In this document: piece by piece, positions 1 to 5,667 of the stretch
How positions within the stretch are numbered: position 1 is the stretch's first letter
Layout of the letters: each line of letters begins with the position of its first letter
IMG/VR virus record: IMGVR_UViG_3300042922_000471
Location: 1 to 33,145 of that record
Length of the DNA stretch: 33,145 bases
Source: a virus
Strand: one strand, 5' to 3'
Notes under the pieces: generated by a model
Seen by the model: the letters and a program-made list of their open reading frames with translations, nothing else
The model's database searches: none
Told to the model about the DNA's origin: nothing
Position numbers and translations under genes: made by a program

Positions 1-1
1 G

Positions 2-586
2 TTGCCGAACGGACGCACCGTGTCCTGGGATACCCTGCGGGACGATGACAAGGATAGCCTGCCAGACTGGTCAGAAGTGGTAGAAGAAGCTAAAAAGCTG
101 GGCTTTGCCTGGGGCGGAGATTGGCGGACATTCAAGGATATGCCTCACCTGGAGATGGTGTTTGATCTTACCACCACGCAGCTGCGGCAGGGAAAGAAGC
201 CGGCAGCGTCCTTAATAGAAAAAGCATTCGCTGTAATTGATAAATATATGGAGGAGGCGGACGAATTGTCCAAGGAAGACGTAAAGCGCATTACTGATTT
301 AGAGGCGGCGGTTAAAGCATTGACGAACAGCAGGGATGTACTCAAGGAACAGGCCTTGCAGCAGGCCGGAGAAATTAAGGAGTTGAGCGCCTTATTGCTG
401 GAGCTGACCGACACTAACCCACCAGTATGGGCGAAAGATGCGCTTAATGCTTTTGCAAACACTCCGTCAGTAATCAATGGCAAGCCGGTAATTGATACGC
501 CGGACAAGGCTACTTATACCGAGGCTCGGCTGATTGCGATTCTGTACCGGCTGGGGCTGGCTGCGCAGCAGAAAGGGGCTAAGTAA
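2..586 (+). CDS. endolysin C-terminal part (M15 L-alanyl-D-glutamate peptidase type), cut by window edge
   Basis: The reading frame is open at the left edge, so the true start lies upstream and only the last 194 residues are seen. The segment WGGDWRTFKDMPHLEM (about residues 37-52) is the signature of the VanY/CwlK-type M15 peptidases used as endolysins by Gram-positive phages; the His of PHLEM is the expected zinc ligand. The rest (about 60-194) is helical and charged and is probably a linker and wall-binding or oligomerisation part, but I do not recognise a named binding domain. The holin follows after 2 nt, forming a lysis cassette that ends the late operon. It would cleave the peptide stem of host peptidoglycan. 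The family assignment is good; the substrate bond is inferred from the family. Confidence 0.8.
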   Translation: MPNGRTVSWDTLRDDDKDSLPDWSEVVEEAKKLGFAWGGDWRTFKDMPHLEMVFDLTTTQLRQGKKPAASLIEKAFAVIDKYMEEADELSKEDVKRITDLEAAVKALTNSRDVLKEQALQQAGEIKELSALLLELTDTNPPVWAKDALNAFANTPSVINGKPVIDTPDKATYTEARLIAILYRLGLAAQQKGAK

Positions 587-588
587 CC

Positions 589-969
589 ATGGATACTGTA
601 TACCAAAACATCGCGGACAACTTGCTGACTTACCTGGTGGGCGCCGTAGCACTTATCATCATAGCCTTTGCTTTGCGGCACTGGCGGGCGTTGGGGGCGT
701 GGATCAAGGCTAAGAAGGCGGCGGCAGAGGCGGACACCAAGCAGAAGCTGCAGGCTCTTTTGTGGTCGAAGGCACTGGAGGCGTACCTTTATGCGGAGAC
801 GGCATTCGCGGAGTTGGAAGGATCAGAAAAGATGAACAAGGCGCTGCAGTATGTCTCCGACAAACTTGCGCTGCTTGGCATATCATTTTCGCCAGAAGAG
901 ATCCGGGCAGCCATTGAAAAAGCGTGGTACGAGTACGAAGGAGAAGAGAAGAAAAAATCGAAGTTGTAA
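589..969 (+). CDS. phage holin, LLH-like family
   Basis: This 126-residue protein has one strong hydrophobic helix near the N-terminus (about residues 13-31, LLTYLVGAVALIIIAFALRHW) followed by a long, charged, Ala/Lys/Glu-rich helical cytoplasmic part. That layout, and the ending with KALQYVSDKLALLGISFSPEEIRAAIEKAW, matches LLH-type holins of Bacillota phages. It would form membrane lesions that time lysis and let the endolysin reach the wall. It starts 2 nt after the endolysin stop and is followed 23 nt later by a strong intrinsic terminator, so it is the last gene of the late transcript. An antiholin or spanin-like partner is not visible next to it. Confidence 0.8.
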   Translation: MDTVYQNIADNLLTYLVGAVALIIIAFALRHWRALGAWIKAKKAAAEADTKQKLQALLWSKALEAYLYAETAFAELEGSEKMNKALQYVSDKLALLGISFSPEEIRAAIEKAWYEYEGEEKKKSKL

Positions 970-992
970 ATTCCCAAGCGTTTGGGATTATG

Positions 993-1031
993 AAAGCCCT
1001 GCTGGCCGTAATGGTCCGCAGGGCTTTTTTT
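993..1031 (+). terminator. intrinsic terminator of the late operon (probably bidirectional)
   Basis: A 10-bp stem AAAGCCCTGC / GCAGGGCTTT (993-1002 with 1018-1027) is followed by a run of T to 1031. It lies directly after the holin and overlaps the last bases of the convergent minus-strand gene, so it probably also helps end that transcript, although the T run on that strand is poor. A small palindrome TCCCAAGCGTTTGGGA lies just before it (972-987). Confidence 0.9.
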
Positions 1032-1542
1032 ATTTCAGTATTTCAAACTCTGAATCCCCAACTTTTTTTAATCCCGTTTGAGCGACACCTTTTTGAGATA
1101 GAGCAATTTTCCCCTTGGCGATAAGTGCCGGATCGTCAGGAAGCTGAATGTCGATGAAAACAGAAGTTGCACCGTTTTTTTGTTCCAAGGCAAGAACCCT
1201 TCCGTTTTCGACCAAAGCTTCTAATTGAGCCTCATCAGTAGATTCAGTGGATAGCGTAAGATACCACATTCCAGACTTATCAAGTCTTTCATTTACGATT
1301 TCATATTCTGGAACCTCTGCTGTCTGTTCTGCTACAACTGGGGCCTCGGTAGGTGATTCAGTAGGTTTTTGGGTTGGTGCTTCTGTTGGATCAGTCGTTG
1401 GCTCCACTACAGCCGATTGAGCTTCTTCAGTCGGCGTTGCGACTTCAGTAGGTACGCTATCCTGTTTATTGAAAATCCCGATAATTCCAGCAATTACGAT
1501 GATAACCCAAAACCACCACTTCTTATAAAATGGTTTCTTCAT
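1030..1542 (-). CDS. membrane-anchored protein with Pro/Thr/Glu-rich stalk, function unknown
   Basis: The 170-residue protein starts MKKPFYKKWWFWVIIVIAG, a positively charged end and a single hydrophobic segment (about 8-24), with no lipobox Cys, so it is likely a bitopic membrane protein with its C-terminus outside. Residues about 28-78 are a low-complexity stalk of PTEAPT-like repeats. The last 90 residues form a compact domain that I do not recognise. The ribosome site GGGGGAAAG lies 3 nt before the ATG, and a TGGTAGAAT extended -10 lies at 1579-1587. It is transcribed against the late operon between the lysis genes and attP, a typical place for genes expressed in the lysogen (host-surface change or superinfection exclusion). 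That role is inferred only from position. Confidence 0.65.
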   Translation of the reverse strand: MKKPFYKKWWFWVIIVIAGIIGIFNKQDSVPTEVATPTEEAQSAVVEPTTDPTEAPTQKPTESPTEAPVVAEQTAEVPEYEIVNERLDKSGMWYLTLSTESTDEAQLEALVENGRVLALEQKNGATSVFIDIQLPDDPALIAKGKIALSQKGVAQTGLKKVGDSEFEILK

Positions 1543-1578
1543 GTCTTTCCCCCTAAATCTGATAATAATTTCAAATTT

Positions 1579-1587
1579 ATTCTACCA
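1579..1587 (-). promoter_or_regulatory. candidate extended -10 promoter for the membrane-anchored protein
   Basis: On the minus strand the sequence reads TGGTAGAAT, an extended -10 element of the TGnTAnAAT type, about 40 nt before the start codon at 1542. No good -35 was found. Two other nearby genes in this region also appear to use extended -10 elements. Confidence 0.4.
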
Positions 1588-1637
1588 GATATAGGTAAGA
1601 CTATCTATGTATTTTACAAAGAACAATATATGTTAAG

Positions 1638-1720
1638 GGGAGCGTGCGCTGCTCCCTCGTAGCGGGTTCCCGCGACCATCCCCACTTGTGGGGGCAGTTT
1701 CGGCCGGTTCCCATCCGGCC
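1638..1720. other. cluster of four short GC-rich hairpins
   Basis: Four perfect inverted repeats lie end to end: GGGAGC/GCTCCC (1638-1643 with 1651-1656), GCGG/CCGC (1662-1673), CCCCA/TGGGG (1680-1693) and GGCCGG/CCGGCC (1702-1707 with 1715-1720). The patch is much more GC-rich than its AT-rich surroundings. It lies between two minus-strand genes, just after the stop of the upstream one (1739). None has a clear U tract, so it is not a textbook terminator. It could slow or end transcription, or be a small structured RNA. Confidence 0.5.
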
Positions 1721-1738
1721 ATCATCAGGCAGGGCAGG

Positions 1739-1948
1739 CTATTTTTCAAAGACAGCATTATACGCAGCGTTTAATGCTTGAACTCTAACCACTATTTCTT
1801 CGTTTTTTTCTTGAAGTGTGAGAATGTTATTTACATAACGTATGAAAAGTACTTGGGCTATCTCTTTTGATACCTCGTAACCCATGCCAATGATTTTCAA
1901 ATCCTCAAAATTTACCTTGTATCTTTCATAGTGATAATTGAAATCCAT
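1739..1948 (-). CDS. small hypothetical protein (about 69 aa)
   Basis: The frame can start at GTG 1960 (73 aa), but the GGGGGTG ribosome site at about 1955-1962 overlaps that codon and sits 7-9 nt before the ATG at 1946-1948, so I choose the ATG, giving a product that starts MDFNYHYERYKVNFEDLK. It is soluble and mostly helical, with no motif that I recognise. It lies alone between the two-regulator module and the hairpin cluster. The sequence TATAGGAATAT just upstream also occurs upstream of the arm-domain gene at 4469. Confidence 0.5.
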   Translation of the reverse strand: MDFNYHYERYKVNFEDLKIIGMGYEVSKEIAQVLFIRYVNNILTLQEKNEEIVVRVQALNAAYNAVFEK

Positions 1949-2070
1949 GATGTAACTCACCCCCTGTTATAGGAATATGGTCTCAACTGTTAAACTTTGT
2001 ATTTAATTACCGATATCAATTTCGACATTAAGTGACACATTTTATATCCAGCAGACATTACAATACGGGT

Positions 2071-2087
2071 AAGCGAACGTATAGTCT
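2071..2087. promoter_or_regulatory. operator-like site, copy 1
   Basis: AAGCGAACGTATAGTCT at 2071-2087 matches AAGCAAACGTATGTTCT at 2489-2505 in 14 of 17 positions. It lies upstream of the small minus-strand gene ending at 1739 and downstream of the XRE gene at 2169-2387. A repeated site next to two XRE regulators suggests an operator for one of them. The half CGAAC also fits a Gram-positive LexA box, but the second half is poor here. Confidence 0.4.
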
Positions 2088-2168
2088 TAATTAATCTACA
2101 AATTCGTTAAAATATAGCGAACAATCTATAGTTATAGCTATAGACTCGCCCGGGGAGAGCCGACTGGC

Positions 2169-2387
2169 TCAGGGGGTCATCATTAGCTCATACAAATCTT
2201 CCATGTAACAACCTACAGCATTTGCAACCGTCGCGGCAGCATCGAAAGACATAGGTTCTTTGTCGTTCACCCAATTAGAGATTTGCTGAGGCGAATAGCC
2301 CGTTCTACGCGATAGTTCAGCTTGAGTCATTTTCTTTTTAGCTAATAAATATCGCAGTCGGCATCTCCCGCGGGAGAGCTTGACCAT
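2169..2387 (-). CDS. small XRE-family helix-turn-helix regulator
   Basis: The 72-residue protein is one XRE/Cro-CI type helix-turn-helix domain: LRYLLAKKKMTQAELSRRTGYSPQQISNWVNDK (about residues 11-43) carries the classic TQAELSRRTGYS recognition fold, followed by two further helices. It has no C-terminal oligomerisation or protease domain. The start ATG is preceded by AAGGA at a rather long distance (11 nt). It is divergent from the XRE gene at 2573; each has a TGnTATAAT promoter in the shared 185-bp gap. It may be a Cro-like partner of that gene, forming a second switch near attP, separate from the main one at 4567-5282. Confidence 0.8.
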   Translation of the reverse strand: MVKLSRGRCRLRYLLAKKKMTQAELSRRTGYSPQQISNWVNDKEPMSFDAAATVANAVGCYMEDLYELMMTP

Positions 2388-2430
2388 TCGAACATAATTC
2401 CTTCCTAGTATAAGGATGACGTTCGAGCGG

Positions 2431-2439
2431 ATTATACCA
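2431..2439 (-). promoter_or_regulatory. extended -10 promoter for XRE gene 2169-2387
   Basis: On the minus strand the sequence TGGTATAAT is a perfect extended -10 element, about 45 nt before the ATG at 2387. The -35 position holds only a weak match. The promoter faces away from the divergent one at 2524-2532, so one operator between them could control both. Confidence 0.6.
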
Positions 2440-2488
2440 TACTTTCATTATTCTCTGAAATAACAGAACAAGTAATGAAAATCCGGAA

Positions 2489-2505
2489 AAGCAAACGTAT
2501 GTTCT
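2489..2505. promoter_or_regulatory. operator-like site, copy 2, resembling a LexA box
   Basis: CAAACGTATGTTCT (2492-2505) fits the Bacillus LexA box pattern CGAAC-N4-GTTCG with one change at each end. It ends 18 bp before the extended -10 of the plus-strand XRE gene, where a bound repressor would block RNA polymerase. It is also the second copy of the site at 2071-2087. Either LexA (SOS-linked induction) or one of the neighbouring XRE proteins could be the ligand. Confidence 0.4.
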
Positions 2506-2523
2506 ATCTCTATATTTTTTTTA

Positions 2524-2532
2524 TGATATAAT
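2524..2532 (+). promoter_or_regulatory. extended -10 promoter for XRE gene 2573-2812
   Basis: TGATATAAT at 2524-2532 is a perfect extended -10 element (TGnTATAAT), 40 nt before the ATG at 2573. The -35 region is poor, as is usual for this class. Confidence 0.6.
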
Positions 2533-2572
2533 AGTTTGAACAAACAAATAATTACCAAAGGTGGTATACATC

Positions 2573-2812
2573 ATGGGTGATGGGATCAGGATATCAGATG
2601 CAAGGGAACAAGCCGGAATGTCTATTTGCCAACTCGCTAAACATTTAAAATTATCTGAAGATAAAATGATTAGCATCGAATCCGACGCCTCCGGAATATC
2701 GGCTGCACTGGCAATGAAAATCTCGGAAGCTCTTGGAATGAACATCGACGACATTTGCTTTTCAGTGGAGAAATCCGTTGAATTAGTTCGGTGTCCGATT
2801 GGTGTCCGGTGA
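2573..2812 (+). CDS. small XRE-family helix-turn-helix regulator
   Basis: I choose ATG 2573 (79 aa) over GTG 2561 because the AAAGGTGG ribosome site lies 8 nt before it and overlaps the GTG. Residues about 5-62 (ISDAREQAGMSICQLAKHLKLSEDKMISIESD...) form an XRE helix-turn-helix. The last codons overlap the left pair of GGTGTCC repeats near attP (2790-2807), so the C-terminus (VRCPIGVR) is dictated partly by a DNA site. Its position next to the attachment site suggests a role in lysogeny control or in excision, but this is inference. It faces the integrase gene across the attP core. Confidence 0.7.
   Translation: MGDGIRISDAREQAGMSICQLAKHLKLSEDKMISIESDASGISAALAMKISEALGMNIDDICFSVEKSVELVRCPIGVR
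2790..2807 (+). promoter_or_regulatory. candidate integrase arm-type sites, left arm
   Basis: Two GGTGTCC repeats (2790-2796 and 2801-2807) are spaced by exactly 11 bp, one helical turn. The same pair with the same spacing occurs on the other side of the core at 3053-3070. Tyrosine integrases of this class bind short direct repeats in the arms of attP with their N-terminal domain. The pair sits inside the 3' end of the XRE gene. Confidence 0.5.
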
Positions 2813-2920
2813 CATTAAATCGTATTCGTTTAATACGTCGGATTAACCATTGAAAAGCATTGTTCATCCATAAACAACTGAATATTTGCGGCTCGTTCTA
2901 TTATATACATACCTTAGGAA

Positions 2921-2966
2921 CAGCCTTCCAAGCTGATAGCGTGGGTTCGATTCCCATCACCCGCTT
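2921..2966 (+). other. attP-like core: 3' part of tRNA-Gly(UCC)
   Basis: The 46 bp from CAGCCTTCCAAGCTG to CACCCGCTT are the 3' part of a bacterial tRNA-Gly with anticodon TCC: anticodon stem and loop (CTTCCAA), T arm GTGGG-TTCGATT-CCCAT and the 3' acceptor strand CACCCGC. The 5' half of the tRNA is not present upstream, so this is not a complete gene; it is the copy that a phage carries to restore the host tRNA after insertion. The integrase gene ends 78 bp to the right. Phage genes lie on both sides, as expected for attP rather than attL or attR. Confidence 0.8.
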
Positions 2967-2983
2967 AATCCCTTTTTTACGCT

Positions 2984-3010
2984 AAAACCCTTGCCCCACA
3001 AGGGTTTTTT
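2984..3010. terminator. bidirectional intrinsic terminator after integrase
   Basis: AAAACCCTTG and CAAGGGTTTT (2984-2993 with 2999-3008) form a 10-bp stem with a 5-nt loop, with T runs on both strands. It lies 34 nt past the integrase stop on the minus strand and would also stop plus-strand transcripts crossing attP. Confidence 0.85.
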
Positions 3011-3043
3011 ACATGAATAGTTTTCGACATATAGATACTACTT

Positions 3044-4273
3044 TTAACTGGTGGTGTCCAATTGGTGTCCACTGGGCTTTTTAGGGTCCAATACTTCAAG
3101 CAGGTTTTCTCCTTCCGGAATATACGTTTGATCTCGCTCCATATAGGTGTCCGTGGTGGTAGCCAAGCGGGCGTGCCGGAGTTGGCTTTGAATCGCTCTG
3201 ACGTCAGCACCATATTCTCGGAGCAATGTAGCTGTTGTATGCCGCAGATCGTGCAGGCGTATACGGGGTAAACCGTACCTATCCAGGATTGTCCTCCAAC
3301 GCAGAGAAGGAGTGTTTGGATAGTAAGGAAGACCTTTGCCTGAATGAAATACATAATTATGCTCTCCTCCTTTCCAATCGCCCGGTGCCATGCGCAGCCG
3401 GGTTCTTATTTCTTTCATACGAAATGCATTCAGCTCGTTCATATACCAGCGTGGCATTGGAACAAAACCTTCAGACTCAATCGTTTTCAGATCCGCATCA
3501 ATGGCCTGGCCTTCTTCATCGAATGTTCTTTGCTTCTCTACATAAACCCTAGATAGCTTGAAGTCAGCCGCCGGCCATTCCACTGCCAGATATTCTCCTC
3601 GACGATACCCACCAAGAAGTACACCAAGATAATACAGTTTCCAATTATCCGGCTCATTGTAAAGCGCAGTTATAACGGTTGAAATCTCAGCAGAGGAATA
3701 GGAGCGCTTGCGTGTCTTCAAACGTCTCTGCTCCTGTTTAAGTGGTGTCGGCCGTCTCACACCGTCCATGGGGTTTGCAGCTATAATTTTCCACTCTGTT
3801 GCAGTGTCAAATATAGACTTCAAGGCTTTATAAATATTGAGTAAAGTGTTAGTGGCCAGCGGACCTTCACGTTTATCTTTGCGAGCACCTGGAGCCGAGA
3901 GTCCGGTAAAGTACCTGACTATTTGTATGGTGCTGACCTTGTCCAAATGATAGTCGCCAAACTCGGGTATGAGCCTACCTTTAACATAATCCATTGTCAT
4001 TTTACGAGTATACTTGCTCATTTTGATGTCAACATGATTCGTCTTCCAATCGCCTAAAACAAACTCTTCAAACCCCAATGTTTTAGGTTTCACCCAATCC
4101 CCATTAATAACGGATTCCTCAAACCTAGCAGCTGCTAAATCCAATTCTCCTTTTTTGGGTTTGCGATCAAGAGTGATGGTCTTTGTTTTTCGAATGCGTT
4201 TACCCTTGGCATCATATCCAAGCTCGGCTATCAATCGGTACTTATTCTCCCCGCGCTGTATCCAGTTCGCCAT
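3044..4273 (-). CDS. int: tyrosine recombinase/integrase
   Basis: The 409-residue protein has the usual three parts: an N-terminal arm-type DNA-binding domain (about 1-60), a SAM-like core-binding domain (about 65-165) and a catalytic domain (about 190-390). The catalytic residues are visible: R224 (GYRRGE), K263 (DLKTIESEGF), H341 and R344 (HDLRHT), H367 (LRHARLATT) and nucleophile Y377 (TDTYM). It inserts phage DNA at the host tRNA-Gly gene, whose 3' end forms the adjacent core. The ATG at 4273 has AAGGAG 10 nt upstream and overlaps by 32 nt the end of the small arm-domain gene, so the two are probably translated together. GGTGTCC repeats overlap its 3' end (3053-3070), another copy being at 3146. 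Confidence 0.95.
   Translation of the reverse strand: MANWIQRGENKYRLIAELGYDAKGKRIRKTKTITLDRKPKKGELDLAAARFEESVINGDWVKPKTLGFEEFVLGDWKTNHVDIKMSKYTRKMTMDYVKGRLIPEFGDYHLDKVSTIQIVRYFTGLSAPGARKDKREGPLATNTLLNIYKALKSIFDTATEWKIIAANPMDGVRRPTPLKQEQRRLKTRKRSYSSAEISTVITALYNEPDNWKLYYLGVLLGGYRRGEYLAVEWPAADFKLSRVYVEKQRTFDEEGQAIDADLKTIESEGFVPMPRWYMNELNAFRMKEIRTRLRMAPGDWKGGEHNYVFHSGKGLPYYPNTPSLRWRTILDRYGLPRIRLHDLRHTTATLLREYGADVRAIQSQLRHARLATTTDTYMERDQTYIPEGENLLEVLDPKKPSGHQLDTTS
3053..3070 (+). promoter_or_regulatory. candidate integrase arm-type sites, right arm
   Basis: Two GGTGTCC repeats (3053-3059 and 3064-3070), 11 bp apart, mirror the pair at 2790-2807; over 18 bp the two pairs differ at a single central position (GGTGTCCGATTGGTGTCC versus GGTGTCCAATTGGTGTCC). 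They lie 87 bp to the right of the core, inside the last codons of the integrase. The matching spacing on both sides supports use as arm sites. Confidence 0.5.
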
Positions 4274-4469
4274 CTGGCTTCAGCTCCTTTTCCTGGTTTG
4301 CTGCACGCGCTGTCCTTTCAAATTCCGCCGCAGTTGCCAGTAGTTCTTTTCTTGTGGGTTGATGATCGAACTTAAAATTTTTTGTTTGTCGCATGCGCTT
4401 GCCTTTTGAGTTTCTTTCAATCTCTACATAAAAGCGATACTTTAAATCATCTATTTTTTTCCATTTCAC
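4242..4469 (-). CDS. stand-alone copy of the integrase arm-binding domain
   Basis: The 75-residue product starts at GTG 4469 behind a very strong site (AAGGAGGTG, 8 nt). It aligns with the first 60 residues of the integrase it overlaps: shared blocks are KYR (10-12), E16, KGKR (22-25), TK (29-30), a D and P in the next strand, EL and AA-FE near 42-51. This is the AP2-like three-strand plus helix arm-binding fold. No core-binding or catalytic part follows; the frame stops inside the integrase start region, which is in another frame. It is probably a protein in its own right that binds the same arm repeats, perhaps steering integration versus excision. That role is inferred. Confidence 0.75.
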   Translation of the reverse strand: MKWKKIDDLKYRFYVEIERNSKGKRMRQTKNFKFDHQPTRKELLATAAEFERTARAANQEKELKPDGELDTARGE

Positions 4470-4566
4470 CAGCTATTCACCTCCTTATAGGAATATATGT
4501 TCTATTTTTTATGTATGTAAAGTCAGGGTGACTTATTGTCAAAAATTAGGCATTTCTTGTATGTAG

Positions 4567-4905
4567 TTATTTGCGTTTGGTTTTAATGTAGTGAATGTAA
4601 TCGACAATGTCTTGAATTTCCTCTTTTGAAAAGTAGTCGCCAGTAAATTCTTTGGATATTGCATTCTGTAGATCATACGAAAGTAACTCCATGCCACCGA
4701 TTTCAATTAAATTGCTTTTCTTAATATTGAAGTGCCTGGAAATCCGTTCAATAGCACCCATTCTCGGTTCCTTAGCGCCTGTTTCCCAAGCCGAAACGGC
4801 TTTATTAGTAACTCCTGCAATCTCTGCTAATTCCTGTTGCGTTAAGCCAAATCGTTTTCTAAGTATTTTTAAATTCTCAGCAATACCAAATTCATACTCT
4901 GCCAT
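4567..4905 (-). CDS. CI-like repressor, XRE family
   Basis: The 112-residue protein has an N-terminal XRE helix-turn-helix (about 8-62: LKILRKRFGLTQQELAEIAGVTNKAVSAWETG) and a short helical C-terminus (about 70-112) likely to dimerise. It lacks a LexA-like self-cleavage domain, so induction must depend on another signal. It is divergent from the Cro-like gene, and its promoter (-35 TTGATT, 17-bp spacer, -10 TATAAT) is embedded in a perfect 16-bp palindrome, so it or Cro can regulate this promoter directly. The ribosome site before the ATG is weak, which fits low-level repressor synthesis. It is the best candidate for the lysogenic repressor. Confidence 0.85.
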   Translation of the reverse strand: MAEYEFGIAENLKILRKRFGLTQQELAEIAGVTNKAVSAWETGAKEPRMGAIERISRHFNIKKSNLIEIGGMELLSYDLQNAISKEFTGDYFSKEEIQDIVDYIHYIKTKRK

Positions 4906-4938
4906 TTTACCAAGTCAACCGCCTCTCTTATTACCTTT

Positions 4939-4998
4939 AAGTCGATTATAATCGACAAGTAGATATAAATCAACCTAAAAGTAGAAAAAAATCACCTT
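4939..4998. promoter_or_regulatory. operator cluster of the lysis/lysogeny switch
   Basis: Three related sites lie in tandem. Site 1 contains the perfect palindrome GTCGATTATAATCGAC (4941-4956). Sites 2 (4957-4976) and 3 (4979-4998) both begin AAGTAGA and contain AAATCA, and read as weaker versions of the same pattern. Spacing from start to start is 18 and 22 bp. Graded site strength between divergent CI and Cro genes is the familiar lambdoid arrangement. The middle and right sites lie between the two promoters. Confidence 0.7.
4945..4973 (-). promoter_or_regulatory. promoter of the CI-like repressor gene
   Basis: On the minus strand, TTGATT (4968-4973) and TATAAT (4945-4950) are separated by exactly 17 bp. 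The -10 is the centre of the palindromic operator, so a protein bound there must block this promoter. Confidence 0.75.
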
Positions 4999-5005
4999 AA
5001 TGCTA

Positions 5006-5034
5006 TTGACATTCTACTTTAGGGAGATTAACAT
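5006..5034 (+). promoter_or_regulatory. candidate rightward early promoter
   Basis: A consensus -35 TTGACA (5006-5011) is followed after 17 bp by TAACAT (5029-5034), a moderate -10. It would drive the Cro-like gene at 5067 and the early operon. It lies just right of the three operator sites, so repressor binding at site 3 would overlap its upstream edge. Confidence 0.6.
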
Positions 5035-5066
5035 GAAGTCACAAACAAGGGAATGGAGGGCAGAAG

Positions 5067-5282
5067 ATGGAGCTTGAAATACGGAGACTAACAGTTAAAC
5101 AGGCCAGACTGTCGGCAGGTTTAACTCAGAAGGAAGCTGCTGAAAGGCTAGGTGTACACCGACAAACCCAGAGTAAGTGGGAAAAGGATGCATCAGATAT
5201 GCCAATGGCAAAAGCATATGCCTTTGCAAATGTAGTGGGAAGGAAATTTGAGGATATTTCATTTATGGTCGAGTCTACTTAA
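5067..5282 (+). CDS. Cro-like XRE regulator
   Basis: The 71-residue protein is little more than one XRE helix-turn-helix (about 10-62: VKQARLSAGLTQKEAAERLGVHRQTQSKWEKD). It begins the rightward operon directly opposite the CI-like repressor, with GGAGGG before the ATG. Position and size fit a Cro protein that shuts off the repressor promoter after induction. It ends 33 nt before the start of the next gene. Confidence 0.8.
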   Translation: MELEIRRLTVKQARLSAGLTQKEAAERLGVHRQTQSKWEKDASDMPMAKAYAFANVVGRKFEDISFMVEST

Positions 5283-5315
5283 AGAAGACTTTGTATCATG
5301 GAAAGGAGGAGACAC

Positions 5316-5606
5316 TTGTCTACTTTAGATTTTATAGAGACCCTTAAAACTGAAGTTTCCGAGGATGTCTTTGTGAGACTGATGGAACAACTTGAACCTC
5401 TTATTCAGCAAAAATTAAGACATAATGCATTTGGAACACAGGAAGCTGCTGCTTACATTGGTTGCAGTGACCGCATGCTTCAGCTTATGTGTAAACGTCG
5501 GGAAATTAAGTTTTACAAAATAGGGACGGATTATCGTTTCCGCCAAAGCGTTCTCGACGAATGGATAGCTGAGCAAGAGAGGGCGAGTTGCAATTCTGAG
5601 GTGTAG
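5316..5606 (+). CDS. excisionase-like helix-turn-helix protein
   Basis: I choose TTG 5316 (96 aa) over ATG 5298, because AGGAGG lies 6 nt before the TTG and would sit inside the longer form. Residues from about 39 on (FGTQEAAAYIGCSDRMLQLMCKRREI, then FYKIGTDYRFRQSVLDEWI) form a MerR-like winged helix of the HTH_17/excisionase type. The N-terminal third is helical. As the second gene of the early operon it could be the directionality factor for the integrase, but proteins of this fold also act as simple regulators. No better excisionase candidate is in the window except the stand-alone arm-domain protein. Confidence 0.65.
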   Translation: MSTLDFIETLKTEVSEDVFVRLMEQLEPLIQQKLRHNAFGTQEAAAYIGCSDRMLQLMCKRREIKFYKIGTDYRFRQSVLDEWIAEQERASCNSEV

Positions 5607-5667
5607 CCCCTCTACCAGCCATCATAACCACATATCCACAATTTATTCACAGGAAGGAGTAACCATC

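Noticed and set aside
970-984. 15-bp exact repeat ATTCCCAAGCGTTTG also at 16633-16647
   Set aside because: In 33 kb one 15-bp match is near chance expectation, and the sequences diverge immediately on the right side.
2881-2966. Complete tRNA-Gly gene
   Set aside because: Only the part from the anticodon stem on is present; no GCGGGT 5' half lies upstream, so it is an attachment core.
3062-3552. Plus-strand frames across the integrase gene
   Set aside because: Antisense to conserved catalytic motifs of int, with no ribosome sites.
5033-5077. 14-codon leader peptide before the Cro-like gene
   Set aside because: It has a GGGAG site, but its ATG overlaps the proposed -10, so the transcript would start downstream; not supported enough to list.
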